64,000 bases of DNA from Pseudomonas sp. FP198 (GTDB lineage Bacteria > Pseudomonadota > Gammaproteobacteria > Pseudomonadales > Pseudomonadaceae): the NCBI RefSeq assembly GCF_030687895.1, contig NZ_CP117452.1, positions 3,179,501-3,243,500 on the forward strand, written 5' to 3'. Made by a program: the position numbers and the translations under genes. This document shows positions 1 through 9,379 of this stretch, piece after piece. Below the pieces are notes generated by a model. The model was given only the letters and a program-made list of their open reading frames with translations. It was not told where the DNA came from and did not search any database. Position 1 is the first letter of the stretch. Every line of letters starts with the position of its first letter.

Positions 1-1657
1 CCTGGGTAAAGCTGCCCGGCCCGCACAGGTAGTAATCGTAATCATCGAGGGGCAACAGTTGCTTGAGCAGCGTCACTTCGATTCTGCCGGCCACGTCGTA
101 GCCTTGCCCGACCGTCCCGTCGCTGGGCGGCTGGCTGACCATGCGCAGCACCCGCAACTTGTCACCGGCACGGGCCACCAATTCATCGATCTCCTCGCGA
201 AAGGCCAGGTCGGCCACGTGGCGAGCGCTTTGCACCAGCCAGACCGGGCGCATCCGGCTGATGCGTTTCCCCTGGTAGACCACCTCGCGCAGCATCGACA
301 ACAGCGGTGTGATGCCGACGCCCGCCGCCAACAGTACCAAAGGCCGGCGCTCAGTCGGATTCACCGTGAAATGGCCCTGAGGCGCCCGGGCGTCAATCTG
401 GTGGGACGCCTGGATCTGCTCATGCAGGTGCGAAGACACCGCGCCGTCACGCTTGACGCTGATGCGCAGAAAATCGTCCGACGGTGCGCTGGACACGCTA
501 TAGGTCCGGATCGATGGCACTTGCTGTCCTTCCAGCGTTATCCGTACGGGTAGATGCTGTCCGGCTTCAAAGCGGGGTAAACCGACGCCGTCGTTGGTTT
601 GCAGGTAGAAGGATCGAATATCGTGGCTTTCGTCCACCACCCGGGTGACCTGCAGCGCCCGCCATTGGCTGCGCAGGGCCTCGGCGTGCAAGCGCTCGGC
701 GGTCTGCTCCCAGCTGCCGGTCATCAATGAATTGGGCGACTCACCCTCGTCCTGGTCCTTCCAGCGCAACGGCAGCGCCCCCGGACGATGGACAATGCGC
801 TGCGGAGTAAAACGCAACAGCCGCTCGGCGCCCTGGAACGCGGCGATCTGCGTGTCGTCCAGCAGCACTTGCGCCGATCCGCTCATCTGCAGCAAATCGC
901 CCGTTTGGAAATCAACGAAGACCAGGCCCGCACGCGGGTTCAGCAGGATATTGCCCAGCGTATTGAAGAACAGGTTTCCAGAGAAGTCCGGAATGGTCAG
1001 CGTGCCGTCCTCGTCCATGCGCACAAAACCTGACTTGCCGCCGCGATGGGACGCATCGACTTGCCGATCGCCGTCGCGTACCACGTAGGTGGCGATGTAG
1101 AACGAATCGGCCGCCGTGACCAACTGCCGGACCAACGGGTCGGCCGCCTCCAATTGGCGCGATTCGGCGGGCTGCTCATCGACGAAACGGTACTGGCGCA
1201 GGTTGATGTAGCGTGGGCAGTTGCCATAGGCCTGGCTCACCGAGATCTCCAGCCCGCGCTCAAGCCGCCGCCGGACGACGCCGTTCACGCGGTTGCGGCG
1301 ACGGGTATGCAACTCGATGCCGAGCATGCCGATGGCGTCACCCTCGCCCATGCCTTGCTGGGCCGGATCTTCAGGTTCCGGATCGAAGTGGATGTGCAGC
1401 GTTTCCGGGTCCGGTGAATTCATGAAACCGGGCTGCCCGGTACGCAGGGTCGCCCAGACATCGCCCTGGCGATTCACCGCGCCCAGCACCACGAAAGGCA
1501 ACTGAGCGTAAAAGTCGCGGTGCTGATCCGGCATCCAGTTACGCGCCAGTTGCCGCTGGCCGACACCCGCCATCATTTCTACTGCCCCGACGGTGCGCTG
1601 CAAGGCCAACTCGCCTTCATGCCAGGGCGAAGGGACTACTTTCGAGGCTTCGTTCAT
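1..1657 (-). CDS. Pyridoxamine-phosphate-oxidase-like / ferredoxin reductase fusion (3' end missing)
   Basis: The reading frame is open from ATG at 1657 to the left edge, giving 552 codons without a stop, so the C-terminus is missing. A GGAG sits 7 bases before the ATG. The first ~320 residues look like a split-barrel pyridoxamine 5'-phosphate oxidase-type flavin domain; YINLRQYRF around residue 155 and the HRGGKSGF stretch are typical. From about residue 345 a ferredoxin-NADP reductase module follows: the FAD-binding motif RTYSVSS near 400 and the NAD-binding start LLAAGVGITPLLSML near 460. Family members usually end in a plant-type 2Fe-2S ferredoxin domain, which would lie beyond the edge. 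The protein is probably a cytoplasmic flavin-dependent NAD(P)H oxidoreductase; the substrate is unknown. It faces away from everything else here and looks monocistronic. Confidence 0.85.
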   Translation of the reverse strand, partial: MNEASKVVPSPWHEGELALQRTVGAVEMMAGVGQRQLARNWMPDQHRDFYAQLPFVVLGAVNRQGDVWATLRTGQPGFMNSPDPETLHIHFDPEPEDPAQQGMGEGDAIGMLGIELHTRRRNRVNGVVRRRLERGLEISVSQAYGNCPRYINLRQYRFVDEQPAESRQLEAADPLVRQLVTAADSFYIATYVVRDGDRQVDASHRGGKSGFVRMDEDGTLTIPDFSGNLFFNTLGNILLNPRAGLVFVDFQTGDLLQMSGSAQVLLDDTQIAAFQGAERLLRFTPQRIVHRPGALPLRWKDQDEGESPNSLMTGSWEQTAERLHAEALRSQWRALQVTRVVDESHDIRSFYLQTNDGVGLPRFEAGQHLPVRITLEGQQVPSIRTYSVSSAPSDDFLRISVKRDGAVSSHLHEQIQASHQIDARAPQGHFTVNPTERRPLVLLAAGVGITPLLSMLREVVYQGKRISRMRPVWLVQSARHVADLAFREEIDELVARAGDKLRVLRMVSQPPSDGTVGQGYDVAGRIEVTLLKQLLPLDDYDYYLCGPGSFTQ

Positions 1658-1861
1658 CGATCACTCCTTGCGCCTGCGGCATCGCTGCCTGGGCCAGTGC
1701 GCTACGGTCAGGGTTCGTCCGTCACCCCCTTTGACCGGGTGTGTGGGCGGGTGGAGTCATCTTCTTCCCAATGCGCCGAGGCAAGAATACGCACGGATTG
1801 AAATCCACTGTTTCATCAAATGAAATGACGCGTGGCGTGGGGGTCGCTGCCCTGCCAGGGC

Positions 1862-3469
1862 CTAGATCCTCCAGGCAAAATTCTTCGTCAGTTCAAGCAG
1901 GGTCGTGCGCAACTCCGGCGGGCGCACGGGCTTGGCCAGGATCGAGATGTTCATGTGGTGCAGCGCATGGCGAATGCGCTCGATCTCATGCCCGGTCATG
2001 ATCATCGCCGGCACCTCCCAGCCGCGCTGCTCACGAATCGCTGCGATACACTCGGCGCCAGACACTTTGGGGCCCAGATCGAAATCCGCGATGATGATGT
2101 CGCAGTCACTGCTCACGCCGACGCCGTCACTGTGGGTCTCGACGACACAACCCCACTTCTCCAGCAACGCGGACGTCGCCATCAACACGTTGGAATCGTC
2201 TTCCACCAGGCACACCCGCAAACCCTGCAAACGGTTCTGTGGCGCAACCGGCCGGTCCACGGTGGTTCCGGGCGCGATCCTTTCCAGGCCCTGGATCATG
2301 GCGCGAGTGCCCTTGCCGAGCCTCGAATCCAGGCGGATGTCCAGGTTGATCAGATGACTGATGCGCTTGACGATCGACAATCCCAGGCCCAGCCCTTCGA
2401 CGTCTTTGTCGCGCACATGACGCACCCGGTAAAACTCCTTGAACACCTCGGGCAGGTGCTCGGCGGCAATGCCCCGGCCCTTGTCATAGATGACGATCGA
2501 CAGGCCGCTGCCTTGCGGACGAACACCGATCAGCACCGGTTGGCCGGGGGCGTACTTGAGCGTGTTGGAAATCAGGTTCTGCACCATCGTCGCCAACAGG
2601 CCGGCATTGACCTGGACCCAATGCCTGCAAGGCCGCAAGCGCAGTTCGACGCCGGCCCAGCGGGCGGCTTCGGTGTTCTGCTTGACCACGTCCTGCAGCA
2701 GCACATCAAGGTTGACCGGCTCGGCTTGCGGCTCAAGCTGACCGTTGTCGAGGGTGTAGATGTCCAGGATCGAACGAAACAGCTGCGAGACGATATGCAG
2801 CGATCGGTCGATGTTATCCACCAACCGTAGCTCCTCCCGGCCCAGCCTGGCGTCGCGCAGACAGGCGGTGAACAGGCCGATCGAGTGGATCGGCTGGCGC
2901 AAGTCATGGCTGGCCTGGGCAAGGAAACGGGATTTTTCCTGATTCGCCGCGATCGCCTCTTCCGACGCGATGCGTGTGCGGGTCAGCAGGACGTGGGCAT
3001 AGGCCGGCACGACGATTGTCGTCACTATCAAGGTCAGGAACAGGAAAGGCTGACTGCGCCAGAACGGCGTGAACAGGAAAATCGCCACCAGCGTGGCCAA
3101 GGCAATCAACGTCGCGATCGTCAGGTAGCGCGTACCGAAACGCATGCCGTTGCCCAGCGTGACCCACAGCACGGCAGCGTACAACGGCAGCGCGCCCTCC
3201 CCGCCGACGAACAGCGCATAAGCCAGGCTTACGTAGTCGAGGGTCATGGCGAACAGTCGGCGCCAGAAGAAATGTCCCGGCCAGCGCTTGATCGCCATGC
3301 GCAACGGAATCGCGACGCCGAAGAAAAAGGTCATGTACCACATGATCGGTACATAGGTCGCAAAATCGCTGGAGGGAAGACTCGCAACGACAAAGACATA
3401 TAACGAGGCACAAGCCCCGACCGTCAATCTCAATGTAGCCTGGTCCAGCTCGCTGTTCTTTTCAGTCAT
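1862..3469 (-). CDS. Membrane hybrid histidine kinase with C-terminal receiver
   Basis: A 535-residue sensor kinase. Residues 1-160 carry about five to six hydrophobic segments and no recognisable periplasmic sensor domain. A HisKA domain follows, with phospho-acceptor His188 in SHDLRQPI, then a HATPase domain (N box [14 protein letters not shown]1 DKGRGI, G2 GLGLGLSI). A receiver domain begins near 415 (acidic VEDD, acceptor Asp462 in IIADFD, conserved Lys in LAKPV). This order fits a phosphorelay kinase at the inner membrane. Start 3469 is preferred: a GGA lies about 7 bases upstream, while the ATG at 3481 has no spaced ribosome site. It is divergent from the response regulator at 3574, its likely partner, and closely related to the kinase at 5383-6918. 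The signal sensed cannot be read from the sequence. Confidence 0.9.
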   Translation of the reverse strand: MTEKNSELDQATLRLTVGACASLYVFVVASLPSSDFATYVPIMWYMTFFFGVAIPLRMAIKRWPGHFFWRRLFAMTLDYVSLAYALFVGGEGALPLYAAVLWVTLGNGMRFGTRYLTIATLIALATLVAIFLFTPFWRSQPFLFLTLIVTTIVVPAYAHVLLTRTRIASEEAIAANQEKSRFLAQASHDLRQPIHSIGLFTACLRDARLGREELRLVDNIDRSLHIVSQLFRSILDIYTLDNGQLEPQAEPVNLDVLLQDVVKQNTEAARWAGVELRLRPCRHWVQVNAGLLATMVQNLISNTLKYAPGQPVLIGVRPQGSGLSIVIYDKGRGIAAEHLPEVFKEFYRVRHVRDKDVEGLGLGLSIVKRISHLINLDIRLDSRLGKGTRAMIQGLERIAPGTTVDRPVAPQNRLQGLRVCLVEDDSNVLMATSALLEKWGCVVETHSDGVGVSSDCDIIIADFDLGPKVSGAECIAAIREQRGWEVPAMIMTGHEIERIRHALHHMNISILAKPVRPPELRTTLLELTKNFAWRI

Positions 3470-3573
3470 ATTCAAATCCATTTCCCAACATGAAAGTTTG
3501 TTCCAGACTTGAAACCCGACACCTTCGTTTAAGGTACGATGCGCGGGACTGGAAGATCAGGAGGATCTTGCGC

Positions 3574-4224
3574 ATGACCTGCAGAGTGATAGTAGCCGAT
3601 GACCACCCCTTGTTTCGCGAGGGTATGTTAAGAACCATTGAAAGGCTTCTTCCGACAGCAATAATCGAACAGGCGGGTAATCTCGAGGAAGTACTGTCGC
3701 TGGCCAGATCCGGAGCAGAAGTGGATTCCCTGATTCTCGATCTGCGCTTTCCGGGCATCAAGTCGCTCGACGTCATCAAGCAATTGCGCCATGAATTCAA
3801 ACGCACTTCGATCATTGTGGTTTCAATGGTCGAAGACATCGACGTCATTGACCAGGTCATGGCGTTGGGGGCTGACGGTTTTATTGGCAAGAACATCGAC
3901 CCCGCCGGCATCGCCGAAGCCCTGATGGCGATTCGTGAAGGCGAAGTGGTCGTGAAATACCAGACGGAAAACTCGATACTTGCTGATGTCCAATCAACTG
4001 CACTTTCCCAGCTGACCGCACGGCAAAGACAAGTGCTTGGCCTGATCGCCGCCGGCAAGACCAACAAGGAAATCGCCAAGGAGCTGGGGATTTCGCCCTT
4101 TACCGTCCGGATCCATGTCTCAGGTTTGCTCAAGGCGCTGGATGTCCCTACCCGCGCGGCGGCTGCCGCTCAATTCGCCAATGACCCGAGCGTTGATAAA
4201 TGGCCGGGTAAATATCAAACCTGA
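3574..4224 (+). CDS. NarL/LuxR-family response regulator
   Basis: A 216-residue two-component regulator. The receiver domain (1-120) shows the acidic pair in VADDHP, acceptor Asp56 in LILDLRFPG, and a Lys near 110 in FIGKN. A C-terminal LuxR helix-turn-helix begins with [21 protein letters not shown] near residue 148, as in NarL-family DNA-binding proteins. The ATG at 3574 has an AGGAGG 9 bases upstream (3559-3564); earlier in-frame ATGs at 3490 lack such a site. It is divergent from the hybrid kinase at 1862-3469, with about 100 bases of shared promoter space. The phosphate donor is probably one or both hybrid kinases of this locus; target genes are unknown. Confidence 0.92.
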   Translation: MTCRVIVADDHPLFREGMLRTIERLLPTAIIEQAGNLEEVLSLARSGAEVDSLILDLRFPGIKSLDVIKQLRHEFKRTSIIVVSMVEDIDVIDQVMALGADGFIGKNIDPAGIAEALMAIREGEVVVKYQTENSILADVQSTALSQLTARQRQVLGLIAAGKTNKEIAKELGISPFTVRIHVSGLLKALDVPTRAAAAAQFANDPSVDKWPGKYQT

Positions 4225-4526
4225 AGCACCGACCAAGCGTGCGCGACATAAGACTTTATCCGCCCTGCGCGCGAGCCAGGCCATAGCACACTTGTACTAT
4301 AGCCTTCAGCATTATCCTCCGCCTAAGCTGTCAACACGCCATTAATGGCCAACATTCAAGCTAATTAAACTTCACGCCATCGCGCGCGCATTAAAGCGCG
4401 CGTCGACGGGTTGTGGATGGCGTTTCGTGCACTGTCGAGAAAAATAGCCAACAGGTTGCGCATGCTGGGTCAACTTCGCTCGTCCGCGAAATGGAACGGT
4501 CCTGAAAACCACTCAAGGTAAGTCTT
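4225..4526. other. 302-base intergenic region with a short GC hairpin
   Basis: No gene is supported here. An inverted repeat of CGCGCGC (4383-4389) and GCGCGCG (4396-4402) with loop ATTAAA lies mid-way, without a downstream T tract, so it is a weak terminator candidate for the response regulator. The rest presumably holds the promoter of the lipoprotein gene at 4527, but I see no convincing -35/-10 pair. Confidence 0.4.
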
Positions 4527-5015
4527 ATGTCTTTCAATTATGGAAAAACACTCAAGAACGGAATGGCACTGTGCTTACTGGCCGGGGCACTCGCCGGCTG
4601 TACCAATACCGGTGACTTGATGGGCGCCTTGAACCCCGGCGCACAGAAATACGACATTGCTTATCTCAAGCAGACCATCATTCCGGGCAAGACCACCAAA
4701 GGCCAGATCACTCAGATGTTCGGCGCACCGGTGAGCGAGGAACTTGATTCAACCAGCACCAGCAATGAGTCGAACTGGACGTATGACAAAAGGGAAGAAG
4801 GCCTGGATAAATACATGAAGCTGGCTCACAAATATGTCTCGACCGAGACGAGCCTGAAGATGTATGACACCTCGGCCCAGATCTCCAAGGCACAAGGCGT
4901 CGCCAACGACGTCGGCAGCGTGACGGGCCAACGAAAAGGCCAGAGCCAGACCCAGGGCACCGTCTTGACGATTTATTTTATCGACGACGTGGTGAAATAT
5001 TACCGGGTTTATTGA
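4527..5015 (+). CDS. SmpA/OmlA-like (BamE-type fold) lipoprotein
   Basis: A 162-residue lipoprotein. The signal peptide ends in a lipobox, with Cys near residue 25 in LAGALAGCTN, so the mature protein should be lipidated and sent to the outer membrane. The segment IIPGKTTKGQITQMFGAPVSE resembles the first repeat of SmpA/OmlA/BamE proteins, and the C-terminal TVLTIYFIDDVVKYYRVY resembles the closing strands of that fold. The protein is longer than housekeeping BamE and lacks its usual flanks, so it is a paralogue and not the assembly-machine subunit. An AAGG lies about 8 bases before the start. It sits between the response regulator and the second kinase; a role in envelope signalling is only inference from position. 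Confidence 0.75.
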   Translation: MSFNYGKTLKNGMALCLLAGALAGCTNTGDLMGALNPGAQKYDIAYLKQTIIPGKTTKGQITQMFGAPVSEELDSTSTSNESNWTYDKREEGLDKYMKLAHKYVSTETSLKMYDTSAQISKAQGVANDVGSVTGQRKGQSQTQGTVLTIYFIDDVVKYYRVY

Positions 5016-5093
5016 GGCTTCGATTCACGCCCTGGTCAGCGTGCCAGGGCAGCATCCCCCTTCACCCACACCCCGTCGGGGTTCCTGTTCAAC

Positions 5094-5130
5094 CATCAGA
5101 GGGCGGCCACTCCATGGCCGCCCTCTGATG
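5094..5130 (+). terminator. Strong hairpin after the lipoprotein gene
   Basis: A perfect 16-base-pair inverted repeat (arms 5094-5109 and 5115-5130, 5-base loop), followed by TTTCT. It lies about 80 bases after the lipoprotein stop and probably ends its transcript. The T tract is short, so termination strength is uncertain. Confidence 0.7.
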
Positions 5131-5382
5131 TTTCTGAGACGGCCCAACCCATTTCAGGCCACCTGCTCGTCCAACGCCTCGCTCGGATGAGGCAGGTCGA
5201 GTCATTTCCTGTCTATGATTTGCCTACCTGATAGCGCGTCCCAGAGGCACCTCATACGCCAACCGAGGCCGCCCCGGGAGCGTCCACCCTTAGCGGAAGG
5301 TTGAAGGCCCTTGGAAAAGAACAGCGAACTCGACTAGGCTACGTTACGCCTGACCGTCAGCGCCTGCGCACTGTTATACATC

Positions 5383-6918
5383 GTGGTATTGGCAGGCCTC
5401 CATCCCGGCGAAGCCACGAGTTACCTGCCAATCATTATCTACATCGTGACTTTCATCGTCGCGTCGGTATTTCTGCGCATGATCATCCAGCGTTATCCGG
5501 GACACTTTTTCTGGCGACGCCTTTTCGCGATGGTCCATGACTACACCGGGATTGCCTTCGCCATGGTCCTGGGAGGCGAAGGCGCACTCCCGATCTACGC
5601 CGCGCTGTTGTGGGTCACCCTGGGTAACGGGATGCGCTTTGGCTCACGCTATCTGGCGCTGGCGACGGCCATCGCGCTGGTAACCCTGGTGCTGATTTTT
5701 TCCCTCAATCCATTCTGGCGCACGCAGCCCTACATGTTCCTGATGTTGATCGTGACCACCATCGTGGTTCCGGCCTACGCGCACATTCTGCTCAAACGCA
5801 CGCGCATTGCTTCGGAAGAGGCGATTGCCGCGAACCAGGAGAAATCGCGTTTCCTGGCCCAGGCCAGCCATGACTTGCGCCAGCCCATCCACTCCATCGG
5901 CCTGTTTACCGCTTGCCTGCGTGATGCCAGGCTGGGGCTGGAGGAGCTACGACTGGTGGACAACATCGACCGTTCGCTGCACACCGTGTCGCAATTGTTT
6001 CGTTCGATTCTGGACATCTACACGCTGGACCACGGCAAGCTCGCGCCACAAGCCGAGACGGTGCACCTGGGAGAGCTGCTTCAGGATGTAGTCAGGCAAA
6101 ACACCGAAGCGGCTCGATGGGCCGGCGTGGAGCTGCGCCTGCGCGCCTGCCCTTATTGGGTGACCGTAAACGCGGGGCTATTGACCACGATGGTCCAGAA
6201 TCTTCTGTCCAATGCCCTTAAATACGCGCCGGGCCAACCAGTACTGGTCGGCGTGCGGCGTCGGGCCAAGGGCCTTGCGATAGTGGTATATGACAAGGGG
6301 CGCGGCATCGCCGAAGAACACTTGCCCGACGTGTTCAATGAGTTCTATCGGGTGCGCCATGTGCGCGACAAAGATGTCGAGGGGCTAGGCCTCGGGCTTT
6401 CCATCGTCAAGCGCATCAGCCAGTTGCTCAATGTTGAAATCGACATTCGCTCCAAGGTCGGGCAAGGCACCCGAGTGGCGATCAGCGGACTGGCGCCAGC
6501 GGCACCACAGGCAGTGACAGCCAGGACGCCCGCAACCTACAACCGCCTTGACGGGCTGCGGGTGTGCCTGGTCGAGGACGACGCGAACGTCTTGATGGCG
6601 ACGTCGGCGCTGCTTGAAAAATGGGGCTGCCAGGTCGAAACCCACAGCGACGCCGAAGGGTTGACCAGTGACTGCGACATCATCATTGCCGATTTCGACC
6701 TCGGCACCAGAGTGTCCGGTTCCGAGTGCATTGCGGCGATACGCGAGCAGCGCGGCTGGGAAGTTCCGGCGCTGGTGATCACCGGGCACGAGATCGAGCG
6801 AATACGCCATTCGCTACAGAGCCTGAACATTTCGGTGCTCGCCAAGCCGGTTCGACCGCCAGAGCTACGATCGGTGTTGCTTGATCAGGTCAAGGCCATG
6901 AAGACCGCGTCGGATTGA
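5383..6918 (+). CDS. Second hybrid histidine kinase, N-terminus broken by an amber codon
   Basis: From GTG 5383 the frame gives 511 residues matching the kinase at 1862-3469 almost throughout: 4-5 membrane segments, His163 in SHDLRQPI, HATPase boxes DKGRGI and GLGLGLSI, and a receiver with IIADFD and LAKPV. Homology continues upstream of 5383: from TTG 5311 the frame reads a MEKNSELD-like start, then TAG at 5335-5337, then ATLRLTV. The paralogue has CAG (Gln) at the TAG. GGAAGG at 5295-5300 could serve TTG 5311. Translation would stop after eight codons unless it restarts inside the first membrane helix at GTG 5383, which has no evident ribosome site. The protein is therefore either N-terminally shortened or a recent pseudogene; a sequencing error is also possible. 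The remaining motifs are all intact. Confidence 0.75.
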   Translation: MVLAGLHPGEATSYLPIIIYIVTFIVASVFLRMIIQRYPGHFFWRRLFAMVHDYTGIAFAMVLGGEGALPIYAALLWVTLGNGMRFGSRYLALATAIALVTLVLIFSLNPFWRTQPYMFLMLIVTTIVVPAYAHILLKRTRIASEEAIAANQEKSRFLAQASHDLRQPIHSIGLFTACLRDARLGLEELRLVDNIDRSLHTVSQLFRSILDIYTLDHGKLAPQAETVHLGELLQDVVRQNTEAARWAGVELRLRACPYWVTVNAGLLTTMVQNLLSNALKYAPGQPVLVGVRRRAKGLAIVVYDKGRGIAEEHLPDVFNEFYRVRHVRDKDVEGLGLGLSIVKRISQLLNVEIDIRSKVGQGTRVAISGLAPAAPQAVTARTPATYNRLDGLRVCLVEDDANVLMATSALLEKWGCQVETHSDAEGLTSDCDIIIADFDLGTRVSGSECIAAIREQRGWEVPALVITGHEIERIRHSLQSLNISVLAKPVRPPELRSVLLDQVKAMKTASD

Positions 6919-6957
6919 CAAGTATTCCGTCACGTCCTTGTGAACCGGAGCAGGTAA

Positions 6958-8313
6958 TCAGCCGACCCAGCCAATCGCCGTCTTGGGAATGACCTCGGAT
7001 TCATCGAGCTTGGAGGCGAACATGCTCACCGCCTCCAACGCATCCGTGGTCCCGGCCCTGATCTGTACGATCACCGATCCGGCCTGGTCCGCCAGGGTCA
7101 CCCCGCGCAATGCGCCTTCCTGAGTCACGCTCATGCTGGCGACGGCGTCGCGGGTTTCCGAAAGGATCATGCCGATCATCTCGGCGATCTCCGACGTGGA
7201 GCGACTGGTGCGCCCGGCCAGTTGCCGGACTTCGTCGGCCACCACCGCGAAGCCCCTGCCCTGGTCGCCCGCCCGCGCCGCCTCGATGGCCGCGTTGAGC
7301 GCCAACAGGTTGGTCTGGTCGGCGATGCCGCGAATGGTGTTGACGATGGCGGTGATCTCCTCCGAGCGCGCACCCAGTTGCCCGACCAGGCGCGCGGAAG
7401 CGCCGATGTTCTCGGCGATCTGGCGCATTTCCCTGGCGGTCTGCTGGATCACCTGGGCGCCCTGCTCGGCGACTCTCTCGGTCTCGGAGGAAATGTGGTA
7501 CGCACGGGACGCACCGCGTGAGTCTTCTTCGAACTTCTCCACCCGTTCGGTGATGTCACTGGCGAACTTGACGATCTTGCTCAGCTTGCCTTCGGCGTCA
7601 TAGACCGGGTTGTAACTGGCTTCCAGCCAGACCACCTTGCCGTGCTTGCCGACCCGCTTGAATTGTCCGGTGAAAAACTCACCGGCATTGAGGCGTCGCC
7701 AGAAATCGCCATATTCCGAACTGTTGACCAGGCCCGCTTCGCAAAACAACCGGTGATGCTTGCCTTTGATCTCCGCCAGGGAGTAATTCATCGTGTGCAG
7801 GAAGTTGTCATTGGCGGTCAATATGTTGCCGCCCAGGTCGAATTCAATGACCGCCATGGCCCGATCAAGTGCCGCCAGCCGGCCCCGGATCTCCGCATCA
7901 CTGGCAACCCGGGCGGTGACGTCAAGTGCATATTTGACGACTTTCACGACTTTACCGTGTTCGTCCAGAACCGGGTTATAGCTGGCTTCCAGCCAGACAT
8001 TTCGACCTTGCCCGCTGACCCGCTGGAAAGTCCCGGAAACGAATTGACCGGCCCGCAGCCGGTCCCAGAACTCACGATATTCAGCACTGCCAGCCAGCGC
8101 GGGCGTACAGAAATTGCGATGGGACAGGCCCGCCATTTGGTCCTCGCGGTACCCCATCGTCTTCAGGAAATTTTCGTTGGCGCGCAGCACTTTGCCGTCG
8201 GGGCTGAACTCGATCACGGCCATCGACCGTTCCAGCGCGCCAACCAGTCCTTTATAGGTTGCCAATTCGGCCGTCCTGGCCGTCAGTTCATTTTTCAATG
8301 CGGTGTTAAACAT
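6958..8313 (-). CDS. BdlA-like soluble chemotaxis transducer with two PAS domains
   Basis: A 451-residue cytoplasmic protein with no membrane segment. Two PAS domains follow each other (about 25-140 and 148-262). Each starts with the same [15 protein letters not shown] phrase and contains the same WLEASYNPV segment, so they are internal duplicates. A methyl-accepting signalling domain follows, with the conserved hairpin tip [20 protein letters not shown] near residue 330 and [15 protein letters not shown]. This is the architecture of the P. aeruginosa biofilm-dispersion protein BdlA and of Aer-like redox transducers. ATG 8313 has GAGGG 7 bases upstream; the earlier ATG at 8343 lacks one. It probably senses redox or a small ligand through PAS and signals to a CheA-type or c-di-GMP pathway. 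The gene is monocistronic. Confidence 0.88.
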   Translation of the reverse strand: MFNTALKNELTARTAELATYKGLVGALERSMAVIEFSPDGKVLRANENFLKTMGYREDQMAGLSHRNFCTPALAGSAEYREFWDRLRAGQFVSGTFQRVSGQGRNVWLEASYNPVLDEHGKVVKVVKYALDVTARVASDAEIRGRLAALDRAMAVIEFDLGGNILTANDNFLHTMNYSLAEIKGKHHRLFCEAGLVNSSEYGDFWRRLNAGEFFTGQFKRVGKHGKVVWLEASYNPVYDAEGKLSKIVKFASDITERVEKFEEDSRGASRAYHISSETERVAEQGAQVIQQTAREMRQIAENIGASARLVGQLGARSEEITAIVNTIRGIADQTNLLALNAAIEAARAGDQGRGFAVVADEVRQLAGRTSRSTSEIAEMIGMILSETRDAVASMSVTQEGALRGVTLADQAGSVIVQIRAGTTDALEAVSMFASKLDESEVIPKTAIGWVG

Positions 8314-8475
8314 GACGTACCCTCGGCAGAATCTGGAAATCAACCGGACCTCAAATGGCTATCGGCGAATAATCCGGAGACTGAAACGGTACGCAGGAAT
8401 TATCTTTTGACGTCAAGAAAGTCTGTATCTGCTTACTTTTGTTTGCCGAAAGAAAATAACCTCTGAAGTACAACG

Positions 8476-9222
8476 TCACCGCGTGGAGTACTTCATCTGG
8501 GTTATTTCACTGACTCTTTCGGGCACCCCGTTGAAGGCCGGCGTGACCGACTTGATCGATTGGCCGCGATAAGGTCCCTCCACCGGGAACCAGTTCTGCA
8601 CCACGGCGACCTGCCTCGCGGCGCCCCCGGTGGTGATTTCGTTGGTGAATTTGCAAGTGTCGAACGTCCCGAGCGCCGTCGTGATGGTCTCCCGGCCGTT
8701 ATAGGTCAGCTTTTCGGAAACCTCGAATTCAACCGTCCCGCCGGCGCTGTGGGCCTTGCCTTTATAACTGACGGAAACGGTCTGGCCAGGCTGCAGGTCC
8801 AGTGGCGTGCCGGGCGGCGGGTCATAGGTGGTGGTCACCAATGAAGCCCCGTCGCCATGCCGGTCACCGTACCGAATCATTTTGCCGTCCTTGATCTCGG
8901 CATAGGTCTTGGTCAGGAAGAACGGCGCGTTGTTCAAGTACGAGGTGTGCAAGGTCACCACCGGATCGGCTCCGGCAAAGGCTTCACGCCCGAGCGTCTC
9001 GGTTTTGCTGCGGCTGGTGGCGGGCGACAGGTTGTCGCGACTTTCGGAATGCACCACGGTCCCGGGCCGGAAGTCGGCTTCGTTGGTGCAGTCGGCGGAT
9101 GAGGTGTCTGCGGCGTACGCCGCCGACGCACCGGTCATGATCAGCACAATGGCCAAGCCTCTTGCGACGCGCCTGTGCCCTTGGGTATTCGCTTCAGGAT
9201 GGCTTGCCGATGTGATGTTCAA
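8476..9222 (-). CDS. Secreted protein of unknown function
   Basis: A 248-residue protein with an N-terminal signal peptide (basic RRVAR, then LAIVLIMTGASAAYA, cleavage likely after AYA near residue 37), so it is probably periplasmic. Two cysteines (in SADCTNE and FDTCKFTNE) could form a disulfide. The body is rich in short beta-strand patterns (VEFEVSEKLTYNGRETI). I do not recognise a family. The start appears to be TTG at 9222, with GGGAG about 5 bases before it. It is transcribed alone, away from the glutathione transferase gene. Confidence 0.7.
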   Translation of the reverse strand: MNITSASHPEANTQGHRRVARGLAIVLIMTGASAAYAADTSSADCTNEADFRPGTVVHSESRDNLSPATSRSKTETLGREAFAGADPVVTLHTSYLNNAPFFLTKTYAEIKDGKMIRYGDRHGDGASLVTTTYDPPPGTPLDLQPGQTVSVSYKGKAHSAGGTVEFEVSEKLTYNGRETITTALGTFDTCKFTNEITTGGAARQVAVVQNWFPVEGPYRGQSIKSVTPAFNGVPERVSEITQMKYSTR

Positions 9223-9379
9223 GACTGCTCCCTGTCGATCCGACTGATATTTTCAACGGCCCTTGTCTGCCTGACAGAGCGCCCATAGATTAGAGTCCAT
9301 GTCCCCGACCTGAGCCATAGCGCAAATGTGCTATGGCTTCGCTTCAGGATCAGCGCATTCAAACGATAAGGTACGTCCC

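Noticed and set aside
59..1801. Several plus-strand frames at the left edge
   Set aside because: They lie opposite a continuous minus-strand frame with clear PNPOx and reductase motifs.
5301..5540. A 79-codon frame from TTG 5301
   Set aside because: It is out of frame with the kinase homology, has no domain, and overlaps the disrupted kinase start.
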